Shown: one piece after another, positions 8,858 to 16,988 of the stretch
Layout of the letters: each line of letters opens with the position of its first letter
How positions within the stretch are numbered: position 1 is the first letter of the stretch
Assembly (NCBI RefSeq): GCF_013870525.1
Contig: NZ_JACBXD010000022.1
Location: 41,265-105,264 of the forward strand
DNA from: Amycolatopsis pittospori
Lineage (GTDB): Bacteria; Actinomycetota; Actinomycetes; Mycobacteriales; Pseudonocardiaceae
Reading direction: 5' to 3'
DNA length: 64,000 nt
Translations under genes and position numbers: made by a program
The notes under the pieces: generated by a model
Told to the model about the DNA's origin: nothing
Seen by the model: the letters and a program-made list of their open reading frames with translations, nothing else
Databases searched by the model: none

Positions 8858-10371
8858 CGGTTCGCCTCCGCGGCCAGGTCGAGTACCCGTGAGCGACGGC
8901 CGGATGTCCCGGTGATCCGGTCGGCGGCCAGCCTCCCTGAGATCAGCACGGTCGGTACCCCCACTCCCGGTACCGTCGCGCCGCCGGCGAGGACGACGTT
9001 TTCGGTGCCGGGCGGCAGGTTCCGTGGCCGGAAGGGCCCGGTTTGCACGAACGAGTGCGCGTAGCTGAAAGGAGTGCCGGCCACCAGCCCGCGGTCGGCC
9101 CAGTCGGCGGGGCTGATGATTTCGGTGAACTCGGAGTCGAAGTCGGGCAGTCCTCGCTGTCGTGCGACGGCGAGGATTTCCTCCGCGTACGGTCCCGCGT
9201 CCGTCGTCCAATCGGCGGGTCCGCGGTCGAGGTTCGGTACCGGCGCGAGGATGGAATAGAGCTGACGACCTGGCGGCGCGAGGCCCGGATCGGTCGCGGT
9301 CGGCCGGGTGATCAGCAGGGACGGATCGGACATCCGGCGGCCGGAGGTGATGAGCTCGTCGAAGGTCGAGCGCCACCCCCGCCCGAAGGAGATGGTGTGG
9401 TGCCCCACCGCCGGTCGGGCGTCGCGGCCTCCGGTGTGCAGGATCAACGCCGACGGCGCCGGCCGCAGCGGAACCGGCCGTTTCGGGTGCCGGCCCAGCA
9501 GACGGTAGCTCTCGGGGAGTTCGGTGGTGAGGACGACGGCGTCGCACGGATGACGGACGCCGGCGGCCGTCCGGACCGTGTGGATCCGGGTACCGTCGCG
9601 TTCGAGTGCGTGGACGGGATCGCCGTAGTGGAAGGTGACGCCGTTCTCGGCGGCGACCCTGGCCAGCGCCCGGGGGAGTGCCGCGACACCGCCGGGCGGG
9701 AAGTACACGCCGCCGATGGTGTCCATGTACGAGATGACCGCGTAGAGGGCCAGCGCGCGCATCGGCGACTCGCCCGCGTAGAGCGCTTGGAAGGTGAACA
9801 CGCGCTTCAGTCGTTCGTCGGACAGGAACGACCCGATCTTGGGATCCAAGCGACGAAATCCGCCGAGCGCCACCAGCCGGGCCAGGTCCGGGTTGAGCAT
9901 GCCCAGCGGTGAGTCGATGTTGGAGTCGATGAACCGGCCGAACTCGGTCCGGTAGAGCCGGGTCAGCCACTCGCGCAGCCGGAGGTAGCCCGCGGCCTCG
10001 GCGGGACCGGCGAACTCCCGGACCGCGTCCGTCATCACCTCGGCCTCGGTGTGCACGGGCAGGGTGCTGCCGTCGGCGAACTGCGCCAGATAGGCCGGAT
10101 CGAGCCGGGTCAGCGGCAACTCCCGGCTCAGCTCGGCACCGACTGCGCCGAAGGTGTCTTGCAGGATCGACGGCATGGTCAGCACTGTCGGACCGGTGTC
10201 GAGCAGGTAGCCCTGGCGTTCGACGCGGCCCGCGCGTCCGCCCGGGCCGGAGTCGCGTTCGAGGACGGTGACCTCACGGCCGCGGCCCGCCAGGTGCAGG
10301 GCCGCGGCCAGCCCCGACAGCCCCGCCCCCACCACGACGATCCGGTCCGTCCGCCCCGGTACCGTTTTCAC
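8854..10371 (-). CDS. crtI: Phytoene desaturase (lycopene-forming)
   Basis: A 505-residue FAD enzyme. The N-terminal dinucleotide motif is VVVGAGLSGLAAALHLAGRG, followed by ERDSGPGGRAG. The C-terminal flavin-binding signature VLAGGATVPGVGVPTVLISG is typical of the CrtI family. It introduces four double bases-pair-conjugating desaturations into phytoene to give lycopene. The GTG at 10371 is the favoured start because it overlaps the crtE stop (GTGA) and puts the protein start 11 residues before the nucleotide-binding strand. The length is normal for CrtI. Confidence 0.92.
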   Translation of the reverse strand: MKTVPGRTDRIVVVGAGLSGLAAALHLAGRGREVTVLERDSGPGGRAGRVERQGYLLDTGPTVLTMPSILQDTFGAVGAELSRELPLTRLDPAYLAQFADGSTLPVHTEAEVMTDAVREFAGPAEAAGYLRLREWLTRLYRTEFGRFIDSNIDSPLGMLNPDLARLVALGGFRRLDPKIGSFLSDERLKRVFTFQALYAGESPMRALALYAVISYMDTIGGVYFPPGGVAALPRALARVAAENGVTFHYGDPVHALERDGTRIHTVRTAAGVRHPCDAVVLTTELPESYRLLGRHPKRPVPLRPAPSALILHTGGRDARPAVGHHTISFGRGWRSTFDELITSGRRMSDPSLLITRPTATDPGLAPPGRQLYSILAPVPNLDRGPADWTTDAGPYAEEILAVARQRGLPDFDSEFTEIISPADWADRGLVAGTPFSYAHSFVQTGPFRPRNLPPGTENVVLAGGATVPGVGVPTVLISGRLAADRITGTSGRRSRVLDLAAEANR

Positions 10372-11468
10372 TGTTCGCGCTCCGTGCACCTGGTCGCGAG
10401 GACGGCCAGGGCGTCTGCGGCTTCTCGTGGGAACACGGCCGGATCGATCGCCGCCAGTGCCTTCTCGACGTGCTCCCGGATGAGTTCGCCGAGTCGTCCG
10501 CGTGCCCCGGTCGCGGTGATCAGCCCGCACCAGCGGGAGACGGCGTCGTCGTCCACCGTTGTCAGTCCGAGCAGTTCGTCGAGTTCGCGGCGCTGTGACC
10601 GGTCGGCCATCTCGGTGGCGAGCACCACCACGCTGGACGCCTTGCGATCGCGCAGATCCTGGCCGACGGGTTTACCGGTGACCGCGGGGTCGCCGAACAC
10701 GCCGAGGAGGTCGTCCTTGAACTGGAACGCCTCACCCACCAGCCCGCCGTACTCGGCGAGAGCGGCCAGGACGTCCCGATCGCAACCGGCCAGCGCCGCG
10801 CCGAACTCCAAGGGTCTGCGGACGGTGTAGTTACCGGATTTCCGGCGCAGCACATCGAGCAGCTCGTCCCAGCGGGGGAGCGACCGGGCGTCGTTCACGA
10901 GGTCGGCGAGCTGCCCGACGGCCAGCTCCGCGCGCATCTGATCGTATCTCGGCCAGCCCCGCGACAACGTGTCCGCGTCAAGACCGGATTCCCGGAGCAG
11001 CTGCTCCGACCAGACCAGGAAGAGATCGCCCGACAACGTCGCCGCGGATTCGCCGAACCGGTCGGCGGAACCGCTCCAGCCCTGTTCGGCGTGCCATCGC
11101 GCGAACCGGATGTGCAGCGACGGACGGCCTCGGCGCAGGTCCGAACCGTCCATGACGTCGTCCTGTGCCAGCGCGAAACAATGAAGCAACTCCAAACTCG
11201 ACGCCGCCCGCACCGCGGCGATCGAGTCCGGGCCGCCGCACCGCCAACCCACGTAGGCGAACATCGGGCGGAGGAATTTCCCGCCGGCGAGGAACTGGGG
11301 AAGAACGGATTCCGCGAGCCGGCCTTCGTTTCGGCCGGAGAAGTGCTCGACGGCACGTGCCGCGACGAAGCCGAGTGCTTCGGCAAGGCACCGCTCAGCC
11401 ACGGCGTCCAGCCACGCGGTAGGCGTCCTCTCCGATGGCGTCGCTTCGGCCGCCATGATCGACGCCAT
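10368..11468 (-). CDS. crtE: Geranylgeranyl diphosphate synthase (polyprenyl synthetase)
   Basis: A 366-residue polyprenyl diphosphate synthase. The first aspartate-rich motif DDVMD is at residues 103-107, followed by SDLRRGRPSLH. The second motif is FKDDLLGVFGDPAVTGKP near residue 243. It makes the C20 precursor consumed by crtB. It is the first gene of the seven-gene carotenoid operon. The ATG at 11468 follows GGAGGG at good spacing. The 374-bp region upstream separates it from the divergent litR-like gene and should hold the operon promoter. Confidence 0.92.
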   Translation of the reverse strand: MASIMAAEATPSERTPTAWLDAVAERCLAEALGFVAARAVEHFSGRNEGRLAESVLPQFLAGGKFLRPMFAYVGWRCGGPDSIAAVRAASSLELLHCFALAQDDVMDGSDLRRGRPSLHIRFARWHAEQGWSGSADRFGESAATLSGDLFLVWSEQLLRESGLDADTLSRGWPRYDQMRAELAVGQLADLVNDARSLPRWDELLDVLRRKSGNYTVRRPLEFGAALAGCDRDVLAALAEYGGLVGEAFQFKDDLLGVFGDPAVTGKPVGQDLRDRKASSVVVLATEMADRSQRRELDELLGLTTVDDDAVSRWCGLITATGARGRLGELIREHVEKALAAIDPAVFPREAADALAVLATRCTEREQ

Positions 11469-11842
11469 CCGAGTGTCCCTCCGCCGATCCGGTGATTCGT
11501 TTCATAACCGTTTCACGTTGGTGTACCTTGTCTACTAGATCCGGCGGCACCCCCGCAACTTGGGCGATATTGCCTGTAGTGCAAGGAGTCCGGGGTTCCC
11601 GGCGGTGCTCCACTCAAACCCGGATCGGCGAAGAACCCGCCTTGTGAAATGAGGATGGTCGAGCCCCCGCCACCCTCCGGAGTCCGGCGGTGTCCCGGCG
11701 TGGACGGTCCCCTCCTGGTCGCGCCCTGGTGCCGTCGGACTTTCGCTGTCACGACCCGGTCGAACACCCGCCCGGCCTCCATCCGGTGACCTCGTAAGCT
11801 GGCCGTAGTGGATATCCGCGTGAGCGCGGCACTACGCCGGAA
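11469..11842. promoter_or_regulatory. Divergent control region between crtE and the litR-like gene
   Basis: 374 bp without a convincing gene. It is AT-richer than its surroundings close to crtE. At 11521-11535 there is a direct repeat GTGTAC-CTT-GTCTAC with a 9-bp period, about 53 bp upstream of the crtE start. Direct repeats with a GTnTAC core are reminiscent of the operators of CarH/LitR-type MerR regulators, so this is the best candidate operator in the intergenic region. I could not place -35 and -10 boxes with confidence, nor identify a separate element for the right-hand gene. Confidence 0.45.
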
Positions 11843-12745
11843 ATGTGGTACTGGATGGATGTCGACGAGATGAGCGGCCGGGGCGGCGCCCCGGCCGGCG
11901 GTTCGTGGACGCCCGGCAAGGTCGCCGAAGTGCTGGGCGTCTCGCCGGTCACGCTCCGGACCTGGGCCGCGCGCTACGACATCGGGCCCACCTTGCGGGC
12001 CGGCGGACGTCATCGCCGCTACTCGGACGCGGATGTCCGTCGGCTGCAGCATATGCGGCGATTGATCGACCGCGGGATGCGCGCCAGGGAGGCGGCCGCG
12101 GCGGCGTTCGCCGGCCCCGACGAGACGGCTCCCGGTGTGCCCGCCGACAGGCTGGCCGACGAACTCGAGCAGGCGGCGGAAGACCTCGAGTTCGCCTCCG
12201 TCGCGGCCTTGCTGGACGAGACCCTCGACTCGATCGGCGCGGCGGCGACGTGGGTCGACGTGCTCCTGCCGATCCTGCGCGGCCTCGGTGGCCGTTGGGT
12301 CCGGGGTGACGTGTGCTTCGAGTCGGAGTGGGTGCTCACCAGCGAGATTTCCCTGGCACTCCACCGCTATGTCGCCCGGTTCGCCTCCGCGCCGTCCGAG
12401 CGTGGAGTGCTGATCGCCTGCTGCCCGGACGAGCGGCACAGCCTGCCGGTCGAGGTTCTCCGCGCGTCGTTGGCGGAGGTCGGTATCCCCGCCGTCTACC
12501 TGGGGCAGATGGTGCCCGCGGAGACCTTGGCCGGTCTGGCGTCCAAATTGGATCCGGTGCTGGTCGTGCTGTGGTCGATGTCCGCCACCACCGTCGACGA
12601 CCTGCTGTGCCGACGTCTTCAGCGCGGTGGGGTCGAGGTCGTCGTCGCCGGTCCCGGCTGGGAGGGACTCAACGTCCATGGCGCCCCCTGGGTCAACGAT
12701 CTGGCCGCCGCGCTGGACCTCGCCGCCGCGCGCCTCAAGATCTGA
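11843..12745 (+). CDS. litR: MerR-family regulator with B12-binding domain (LitR/CarH type)
   Basis: Up to 300 residues. A MerR helix-turn-helix lies near residues 22-85 (SWTPGKVAEVLGVSPVTLRT and GGRHRRYSDADVRRLQ). A four-helix cap follows, then a cobalamin-binding Rossmann domain with ERHSLP (195-202) and YLGQMVP. CarH proteins bind adenosylcobalamin as a light sensor and repress carotenoid genes in the dark. The cap motif W-x9-EH is W152-x9-E162-W163 here, and the residue after W152 is Val, so the histidines needed for the light-formed bis-His state are absent; the lower-ligand candidate His199 is kept, with Pro replacing the usual Gly at 202. The start is uncertain (ATGs at 11843, 11855, 11870). 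It is divergent from the crt operon, its likely target. Confidence 0.85.
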   Translation: MWYWMDVDEMSGRGGAPAGGSWTPGKVAEVLGVSPVTLRTWAARYDIGPTLRAGGRHRRYSDADVRRLQHMRRLIDRGMRAREAAAAAFAGPDETAPGVPADRLADELEQAAEDLEFASVAALLDETLDSIGAAATWVDVLLPILRGLGGRWVRGDVCFESEWVLTSEISLALHRYVARFASAPSERGVLIACCPDERHSLPVEVLRASLAEVGIPAVYLGQMVPAETLAGLASKLDPVLVVLWSMSATTVDDLLCRRLQRGGVEVVVAGPGWEGLNVHGAPWVNDLAAALDLAAARLKI

Positions 12746-12825
12746 ATCGCGCCCCAAACCGTTGCGGGAACGCTCCAAGTACCTGAGGATGACTGTGCAG
12801 GCAACGCGGAGCGGAAGGATTTCCG

Positions 12826-13854
12826 GTGGATCTCAGGCGTCAGGTGGTCGAGCGCTGGCCGGCGAAATGGCCGGTCCAGCCGTTCCGTGAACCGGCTTGG
12901 GCACGGCAGGAGCCGACCTACCGCGAATGCAGCCCCGCGCTGATCGACGCCGCCGTCAAACGCGCCGACGTCCGGCCCGCCGGTAACTGGTTCGTCGTCG
13001 CGGCCAGCCGGGAGATCGGCGAGGACCAGCCGCTGGGAACGCGGGTGGGCGGCCGGGAACTGGTGGCCTGGCGTCAAGCGGACGGTGATCTGGTCATCGG
13101 CCCCGGCGCCTGCCCTCACCTCGGCGCCCCGCTGGACCAGGCTCGTGTCCACTGTGGAGAGTTGGTCTGCCGATGGCACGGAATGCGGGTCGGGCCCGAG
13201 CGGCCGGGCTGGTCGCGGTTGCCGTCCTACGACGACGGCGTGCTCGCCTGGGTCCGCCTCGACGGTCTCGGCGGCGAAAGCCCCACAGAGCGGCCGATCG
13301 TGCCGGAGCGCCCGCGAGGCGACGTCACGGTCGACGCGGTCGCGACCCTGACCGGGACCTGCGAACCGGTGGACATCGTCGCCAACCGGCTCGATCCTTG
13401 GCACGGCGCCTGGTTCCATCCGTACTCGTTCACGCGGCTGCGGGTTCTGTCGGCGCCACAAGGGAACGACGTCACCGACGCCGACGACAAGTTCGTGGTC
13501 GAAGTGACCTTCCGGCTCGCCGGGAAACTGGGCGTGCCGGTGATCGCCGAGTTCACCTGTCCCGAACCCCGCACGGTGCTGATGACCATCGTCGACGGCG
13601 AGGGGGCGGGCAGCGTGGTCGAAACCCATGCCACCCCGCTCGGGAAGGGTCCCGACGGCCTCCCTCGTACCGCTGTGATCGAGGCGACGATAGCCACGTC
13701 CGGGCGGCCAGGGTTCGCCAAGGCCGCCCGGATCGCACCGGTCCTGCGGCCCCTGATGCGCCGTGCGTCCGCACGTCTGTGGCGGGACGACCTCGCCTAC
13801 GCCGAACGGCGTTACGCCTTGCGAACCGGAAGTGTCGCCGATGGCCTCGTATGA
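12826..13854 (+). CDS. Rieske [2Fe-2S] domain protein of the carotenoid locus
   Basis: A 342-residue protein with an N-terminal Rieske domain. The cluster ligands are seen as CPHLG (Cys-x-His) and CRWHG (Cys-x2-His) about 20 residues apart, near residues 90-115. The remaining 200 residues form a C-terminal domain like that of aromatic-ring oxygenases, but I do not see a clear 2-His-1-carboxylate iron site. The GTG start at 12826 follows GGAAGG. The stop overlaps the next gene, an FAD desaturase-like protein, by 14 bp, so both are probably co-expressed with litR. It may be an oxygenase or electron-transfer partner modifying a carotenoid end group; the substrate is unknown. Confidence 0.8.
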   Translation: MDLRRQVVERWPAKWPVQPFREPAWARQEPTYRECSPALIDAAVKRADVRPAGNWFVVAASREIGEDQPLGTRVGGRELVAWRQADGDLVIGPGACPHLGAPLDQARVHCGELVCRWHGMRVGPERPGWSRLPSYDDGVLAWVRLDGLGGESPTERPIVPERPRGDVTVDAVATLTGTCEPVDIVANRLDPWHGAWFHPYSFTRLRVLSAPQGNDVTDADDKFVVEVTFRLAGKLGVPVIAEFTCPEPRTVLMTIVDGEGAGSVVETHATPLGKGPDGLPRTAVIEATIATSGRPGFAKAARIAPVLRPLMRRASARLWRDDLAYAERRYALRTGSVADGLV

Positions 13855-15079
13855 AACCGGCGTCGTGGTCGTCGGTGCCGGGCTCGCCGGCCTTTCCGCC
13901 GGACTGCACCTGCACCGCGCCGGGATCGCCTGTGTCGTCCTCGAAGCGGGGGACGAGGTCGGTGGCAGGGTGCGCACCGACCTCGTCGACGGTTTTCGGC
14001 TGGATCGCGGTTTTCAGATCCTCAACCCCGCCTATCCCGCCATTCGGCGTCTGGTGGATGTCGACGCGCTGCGGCTGGGGAAGTTCTGGCGTGCGGTCCG
14101 GGTGTCCGACGGCGATCGTCTCAGCCTGCTCGGAAATCCCCTCGACGCGCCCAAAGCGTTACGCGACGTCGCGGCACGGCGTTACCTGTCGGCCAAGGAC
14201 CTCGCCGCTCTCGGGGCATTCACGGCGCGGGTCGCGGGCGGTCCGGTCTGGTCGATCGTCCAGAGCGCCGACGGCACGACAGCCGACGAACTTCACCGGG
14301 CCGGTCTGTCGGACCGAGCGGTGGAAACCGTGCTCCGCCCGTTTCTCGCCGGGGTTTTCCTGGAATCCGGCTTGAGTACCTCTTCGCGCTTCTTCCGGCT
14401 CGTGTGGCGAAGCTTCCTCCGGTCCGCGCCGTCGTTGCCCGCGCTCGGGATGGGAGACCTGCCGAGACAGCTGGCTCGGCGGCTGCCCGTCGACGCCGTT
14501 CGGACCGGCACGGTGGTCGAGGGGGTCGACAGTGGCCGGGTGCGTACCGCCGGCGGCGACGTCTGGAACGCCCGCGCGGTCATCGTCGCCACGGACGGAT
14601 CCGCCGCCGCGCGCCTGGTCCCCGCTGTTCCGGAACCACGGTGGAACAGCGTCACGACGTGGTACTTCGCGCCGCCGCGGTCACCTTTGGCGGAACCGGT
14701 CATCATGATCGACGCCCACGGCGGACCGATCCTCAACACCGCCGTGCTCAGCGAGGTGTGTCCCACCTACGCCCCGGACGACGCCGCGCTCGTCAGCGCC
14801 TCGGCCCTGATACCGCTCGAGGAACAGGAAGTGCGGCGAGAGCTGAGCCGGATGTACCGCACGGACGCGTCCCGGTGGCCACTGGTCGGGCGCTACGAGA
14901 TCCCCGACGCGCTCCCTGTGATGCCGGCACCGCACGACCTCCGCCGCGAGATCCATTTCGGTGAAGGGCTTTACGTCTGCGGCGACCATCGGGACACCAG
15001 TTCGCTGCAAGGTGCTCTCGCGTCCGGCGGCCGGACAGCCCGAGCCGTGCTCCGCGACCTCGGTTCGAGACGGTCTTGA
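13841..15079 (+). CDS. FAD-dependent desaturase/amine-oxidase-like oxidoreductase
   Basis: A 412-residue flavoprotein with the motif VVVVGAGLAGLSAGLHLHRAG near residues 8-28, then EAGDEVGGRVRTD and the segment LDRGFQILNPAYP typical of the phytoene-desaturase-like family. The C-terminal flavin contact YVCGDHRDTSSLQGALASGGRTA is present (short conserved core GDHRDTSSLQGA). The ATG at 13841 is chosen because the protein then begins just before the nucleotide-binding strand; it overlaps the Rieske gene. It could oxidise or desaturate a carotenoid together with the Rieske protein. It is distinct from crtI and crtU in the same locus. Confidence 0.83.
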   Translation: MASYETGVVVVGAGLAGLSAGLHLHRAGIACVVLEAGDEVGGRVRTDLVDGFRLDRGFQILNPAYPAIRRLVDVDALRLGKFWRAVRVSDGDRLSLLGNPLDAPKALRDVAARRYLSAKDLAALGAFTARVAGGPVWSIVQSADGTTADELHRAGLSDRAVETVLRPFLAGVFLESGLSTSSRFFRLVWRSFLRSAPSLPALGMGDLPRQLARRLPVDAVRTGTVVEGVDSGRVRTAGGDVWNARAVIVATDGSAAARLVPAVPEPRWNSVTTWYFAPPRSPLAEPVIMIDAHGGPILNTAVLSEVCPTYAPDDAALVSASALIPLEEQEVRRELSRMYRTDASRWPLVGRYEIPDALPVMPAPHDLRREIHFGEGLYVCGDHRDTSSLQGALASGGRTARAVLRDLGSRRS

Positions 15080-15169
15080 GTGCACGACTCAGCCCGCGCC
15101 GCGGGCGAAGAAAGAGCGCCGGTCCCTGCCACGCTGCCGGGACGCGGCGGGTCTGTCACCGTGGACGGC

Positions 15170-15391
15170 ATGACCACACCCGGACCCGAGCCACAGGACG
15201 CACCCGGGTTGGAGCCTGGCGGTTCCGTTTCGCCCGGCGACACCCCGCCGGACGCAGGGCAGACCTCGGGGCTGTCCCATCCTCAGCCGATACCTTCGCG
15301 CAAGCCCGCGGTCTTGGCGCTCGTCGTGATCGGCATTCTCGTCGTAGGCGTCGCCGGCTTCTTCGTCCTCCGCGCCTTGGATCTGCTTTGA
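15170..15391 (+). CDS. Small proline-rich single-pass membrane protein
   Basis: A 73-residue protein starting MTTPGPEPQDAPG. About 45 Pro/Gly-rich polar residues are followed by one strong transmembrane segment (AVLALVVIGILVVGVAGFFV) and a short tail. Such disordered-plus-TM proteins are common in Amycolatopsis and have no assigned function. An alternative GTG start lies at 15161, and the frame is open further upstream to 15080. It is followed by a hairpin terminator and is convergent with the small secreted-protein gene. Confidence 0.6.
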   Translation: MTTPGPEPQDAPGLEPGGSVSPGDTPPDAGQTSGLSHPQPIPSRKPAVLALVVIGILVVGVAGFFVLRALDLL

Positions 15392-15488
15392 CCGATCCAG
15401 GACTTGCCGGACGAACTCTGTGACCGCCCTTGGCCCACTTCGTCGGACAGGGCGGCCGGATACGTGAAGCTTGCGGCAGGACCCTGAA

Positions 15489-15523
15489 CGAGGGCCTGGC
15501 GTCACGAACACGCCAGGCCCTCG
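15489..15523. terminator. Hairpin between convergent genes
   Basis: A perfect 14-bp inverted repeat (15489-15502 with 15510-15523, core AGGGCCTGGCGT) around a 7-nt loop lies between two convergent genes. It is a likely bidirectional intrinsic terminator, without a clear U-tract. Confidence 0.75.
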
Positions 15524-15547
15524 GGGGAGTGGGTCTGCGGAGTGGCC

Positions 15548-15844
15548 TCAGTTTTGAACGAGCCTGTCGACGACGCTGCCGTCGACGTGCACCAGATTGC
15601 CGTTGGACAGGTTGTTCTGGTGCGTGCCCTTGTAGTTGCTGAGCACTGGAACGACGGCGATCTGCTGGCCGCCGGTGAGAGGCACGGGGCAGATGCAGGT
15701 CGCGTGGTCGAAATTGTTGGCCGCCTGAATGCCGCCCTCGGTGAACTGCTGGACGTCGTCGTCGGCCGACGCGGAGCCCGCCGTGACGGCGGCCGCGCCG
15801 GCGACCATGAGAAGAACGGTTGCGATTCGTGATGAATTGAACAC
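15548..15844 (-). CDS. Small secreted protein of unknown function
   Basis: A 98-residue protein if it starts at the GTG at 15844. The N-terminal signal peptide is SSRIATVLLMVAGAAAVTAG, with cleavage likely after SASA. The mature part is about 70 residues, has two close cysteines (CIC) and the segments LTGGQQIAVVPVLSNYKG and NNLSNGNLVHVDGSVVD. The pattern of a small secreted, Asn/Val-rich protein with VPVLS recalls rodlin-type aerial-hypha surface proteins, but the resemblance is weak and I do not assign it. The frame continues upstream to 16060 without signal-peptide character, so the shorter form is preferred. Confidence 0.65.
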   Translation of the reverse strand: MFNSSRIATVLLMVAGAAAVTAGSASADDDVQQFTEGGIQAANNFDHATCICPVPLTGGQQIAVVPVLSNYKGTHQNNLSNGNLVHVDGSVVDRLVQN

Positions 15845-16276
15845 GTTACGCAACGTAGCAAAGCCGGTTCTGGTCTGCCGATCGACACCTTTATCGGGTG
15901 GCGTAGGTCGTCGCGGACAACACCAACGTTCGGGATGAGCGCTCGGGCAGCGGAACCGGGGTGCGCGAGAACGTCGGGCGCGACGGGGCTCGGCTGAGGA
16001 GCGAATGCAAAGCGTCCTTCGGATGGTGGCAGTGGCGTTACCGTGAAACAGAGTCGTCATTGGCTGGCATCTGCTCTCTTTGAGGGATCAGGCGCCCGTC
16101 GACGCTCCGCCGGTCGGGCCGACAGGGGCGGCACGGCGGTCGTGATCCCTCCGCATCTGTCGGCTTGTTCGTCTGGGCGCGTCGCGGGACCCTCGGTCCG
16201 GGGCGACGGGACTTCGGGCCCTCCCGTGCGCTCCCGCGCTGGTCGAAGCTGGAAGCGACCAGACGGGAGGGCGAAG
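15845..16276. promoter_or_regulatory. 432-bp intergenic region with tandem DosR-like boxes
   Basis: No convincing gene. The left part should contain the promoter of the small secreted-protein gene. The right part holds two 14-bp DosR-like palindromes, 22 bp apart, upstream of the flavodoxin gene (listed separately). Nothing else is recognised. Confidence 0.5.
16186..16221. promoter_or_regulatory. Tandem DosR/DevR-like boxes upstream of flavodoxin
   Basis: GGGACCCTCGGTCC at 16186-16199 (one mismatch to GGGnCnnnnGnCCC) and GGGACTTCGGGCCC at 16208-16221 (exact). They are 22 bp apart, that is two helical turns, and end 56 bp before the start codon. Paired boxes at this kind of spacing are typical of mycobacterial DosR promoters. 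Confidence 0.6.
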
Positions 16277-16804
16277 ATGAAGATCCTCGTGGCGGTGGCG
16301 AGTCGCCATGGCGCGACGCGGGACATCGCCGACGAGATCGGCCGATGTCTCCGATCGGAACTGGGTGCCCGGGCCGTCGTGGAGGTGCTTTTCGCCGAGA
16401 ACGTCGCCTCGGTCGACGACTACGACGCGGTACTGCTGGGCAGTGCCGTGTACATGGGGCATTGGCTCGACGGGGCGGCCGGTCTGGTCGAGCGGCAGCA
16501 CGAAGGCTTGCGGCAGAAGGACGTGTGGTTGTTCTCGAGTGGTCCGGTGGGGGAGCCGCCGAAGCCCGCCGAGGATTCGGTCGACGTCACCGGACTGGTG
16601 ACGCTGTCCGGGGCGCGCGGGCATCGTGTCTTTTCGGGCCGGATCGATCGGAGCCGACTCCGGTTGCCCGAGCGGGCGATGGTCGCGGCACTGCGCGTCA
16701 AGGACGGCGATTACCGGGATTGGACGGCGGTCCGGGACTGGGCCGCCGAGATCGCCGCGCAGCTGAAAGCGACGAAGGGGAGTGGACATGCCGGGCGTGG
16801 CTGA
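16277..16804 (+). CDS. Flavodoxin-domain protein
   Basis: A 175-residue protein beginning MKILVAVASRHGATRDIADE, the flavodoxin phosphate-binding loop (S-x-x-G-x-T). The sheet strand VDDYDAVLLGSAVYMGHWL and the FMN-loop region WLFSSGPVG follow. The length and sequence resemble HemG-like/menaquinone-linked flavodoxins found with universal stress proteins in actinobacteria. The start follows GGGAGGG. It is the first gene of the dormancy island and has tandem DosR-like boxes upstream. It probably carries electrons or acts as a quinone-linked oxidoreductase under low oxygen; the partner is unknown. Confidence 0.85.
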   Translation: MKILVAVASRHGATRDIADEIGRCLRSELGARAVVEVLFAENVASVDDYDAVLLGSAVYMGHWLDGAAGLVERQHEGLRQKDVWLFSSGPVGEPPKPAEDSVDVTGLVTLSGARGHRVFSGRIDRSRLRLPERAMVAALRVKDGDYRDWTAVRDWAAEIAAQLKATKGSGHAGRG

Positions 16805-16988
16805 GGGCGCGGTGATCGCCGGGACCGACGGTCCGCCCCGGGCGCTGGAGCGTCGAGGTCGATGACGGCGCGGTCCGGATAGCCGACTGATACGACGGCG
16901 ACCCGATCGGCATGTGGCGAAGCTGCTGGCCGAGGCCGTTCCGGGTGTCGTGGAAGCCAAAGTGATCTACCAGGAGGACGAACGATGA
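16787..16988 (+). pseudogene. Decayed remnant of a stress-protein/BON-domain gene
   Basis: Between the flavodoxin and the next gene, conceptual translation gives pieces of known island proteins split by frame changes. A start MPGVAEGAVIAGTDGPPRAL resembles a universal-stress N-terminus (VxVGxDGS). Then VEVDDGAVRIAD ends in a TGA, and after a frameshift comes HVAKLLAEAVPGVVEAKVIY, which matches the BON-domain end of the CBS-BON protein at 22613-23188 (VEVDGGYVRISG ... ARTVPGVVAVVLAG). It ends in ATGA overlapping the next gene. It looks like a fused, decaying relic rather than a functional gene. Confidence 0.6.

Noticed and set aside
15548..15844. Chaplin or rodlin surface protein
   Set aside because: Size and signal peptide fit, but the chaplin cysteine pair spacing is absent and the rodlin resemblance is limited to a few residues; left as unknown.
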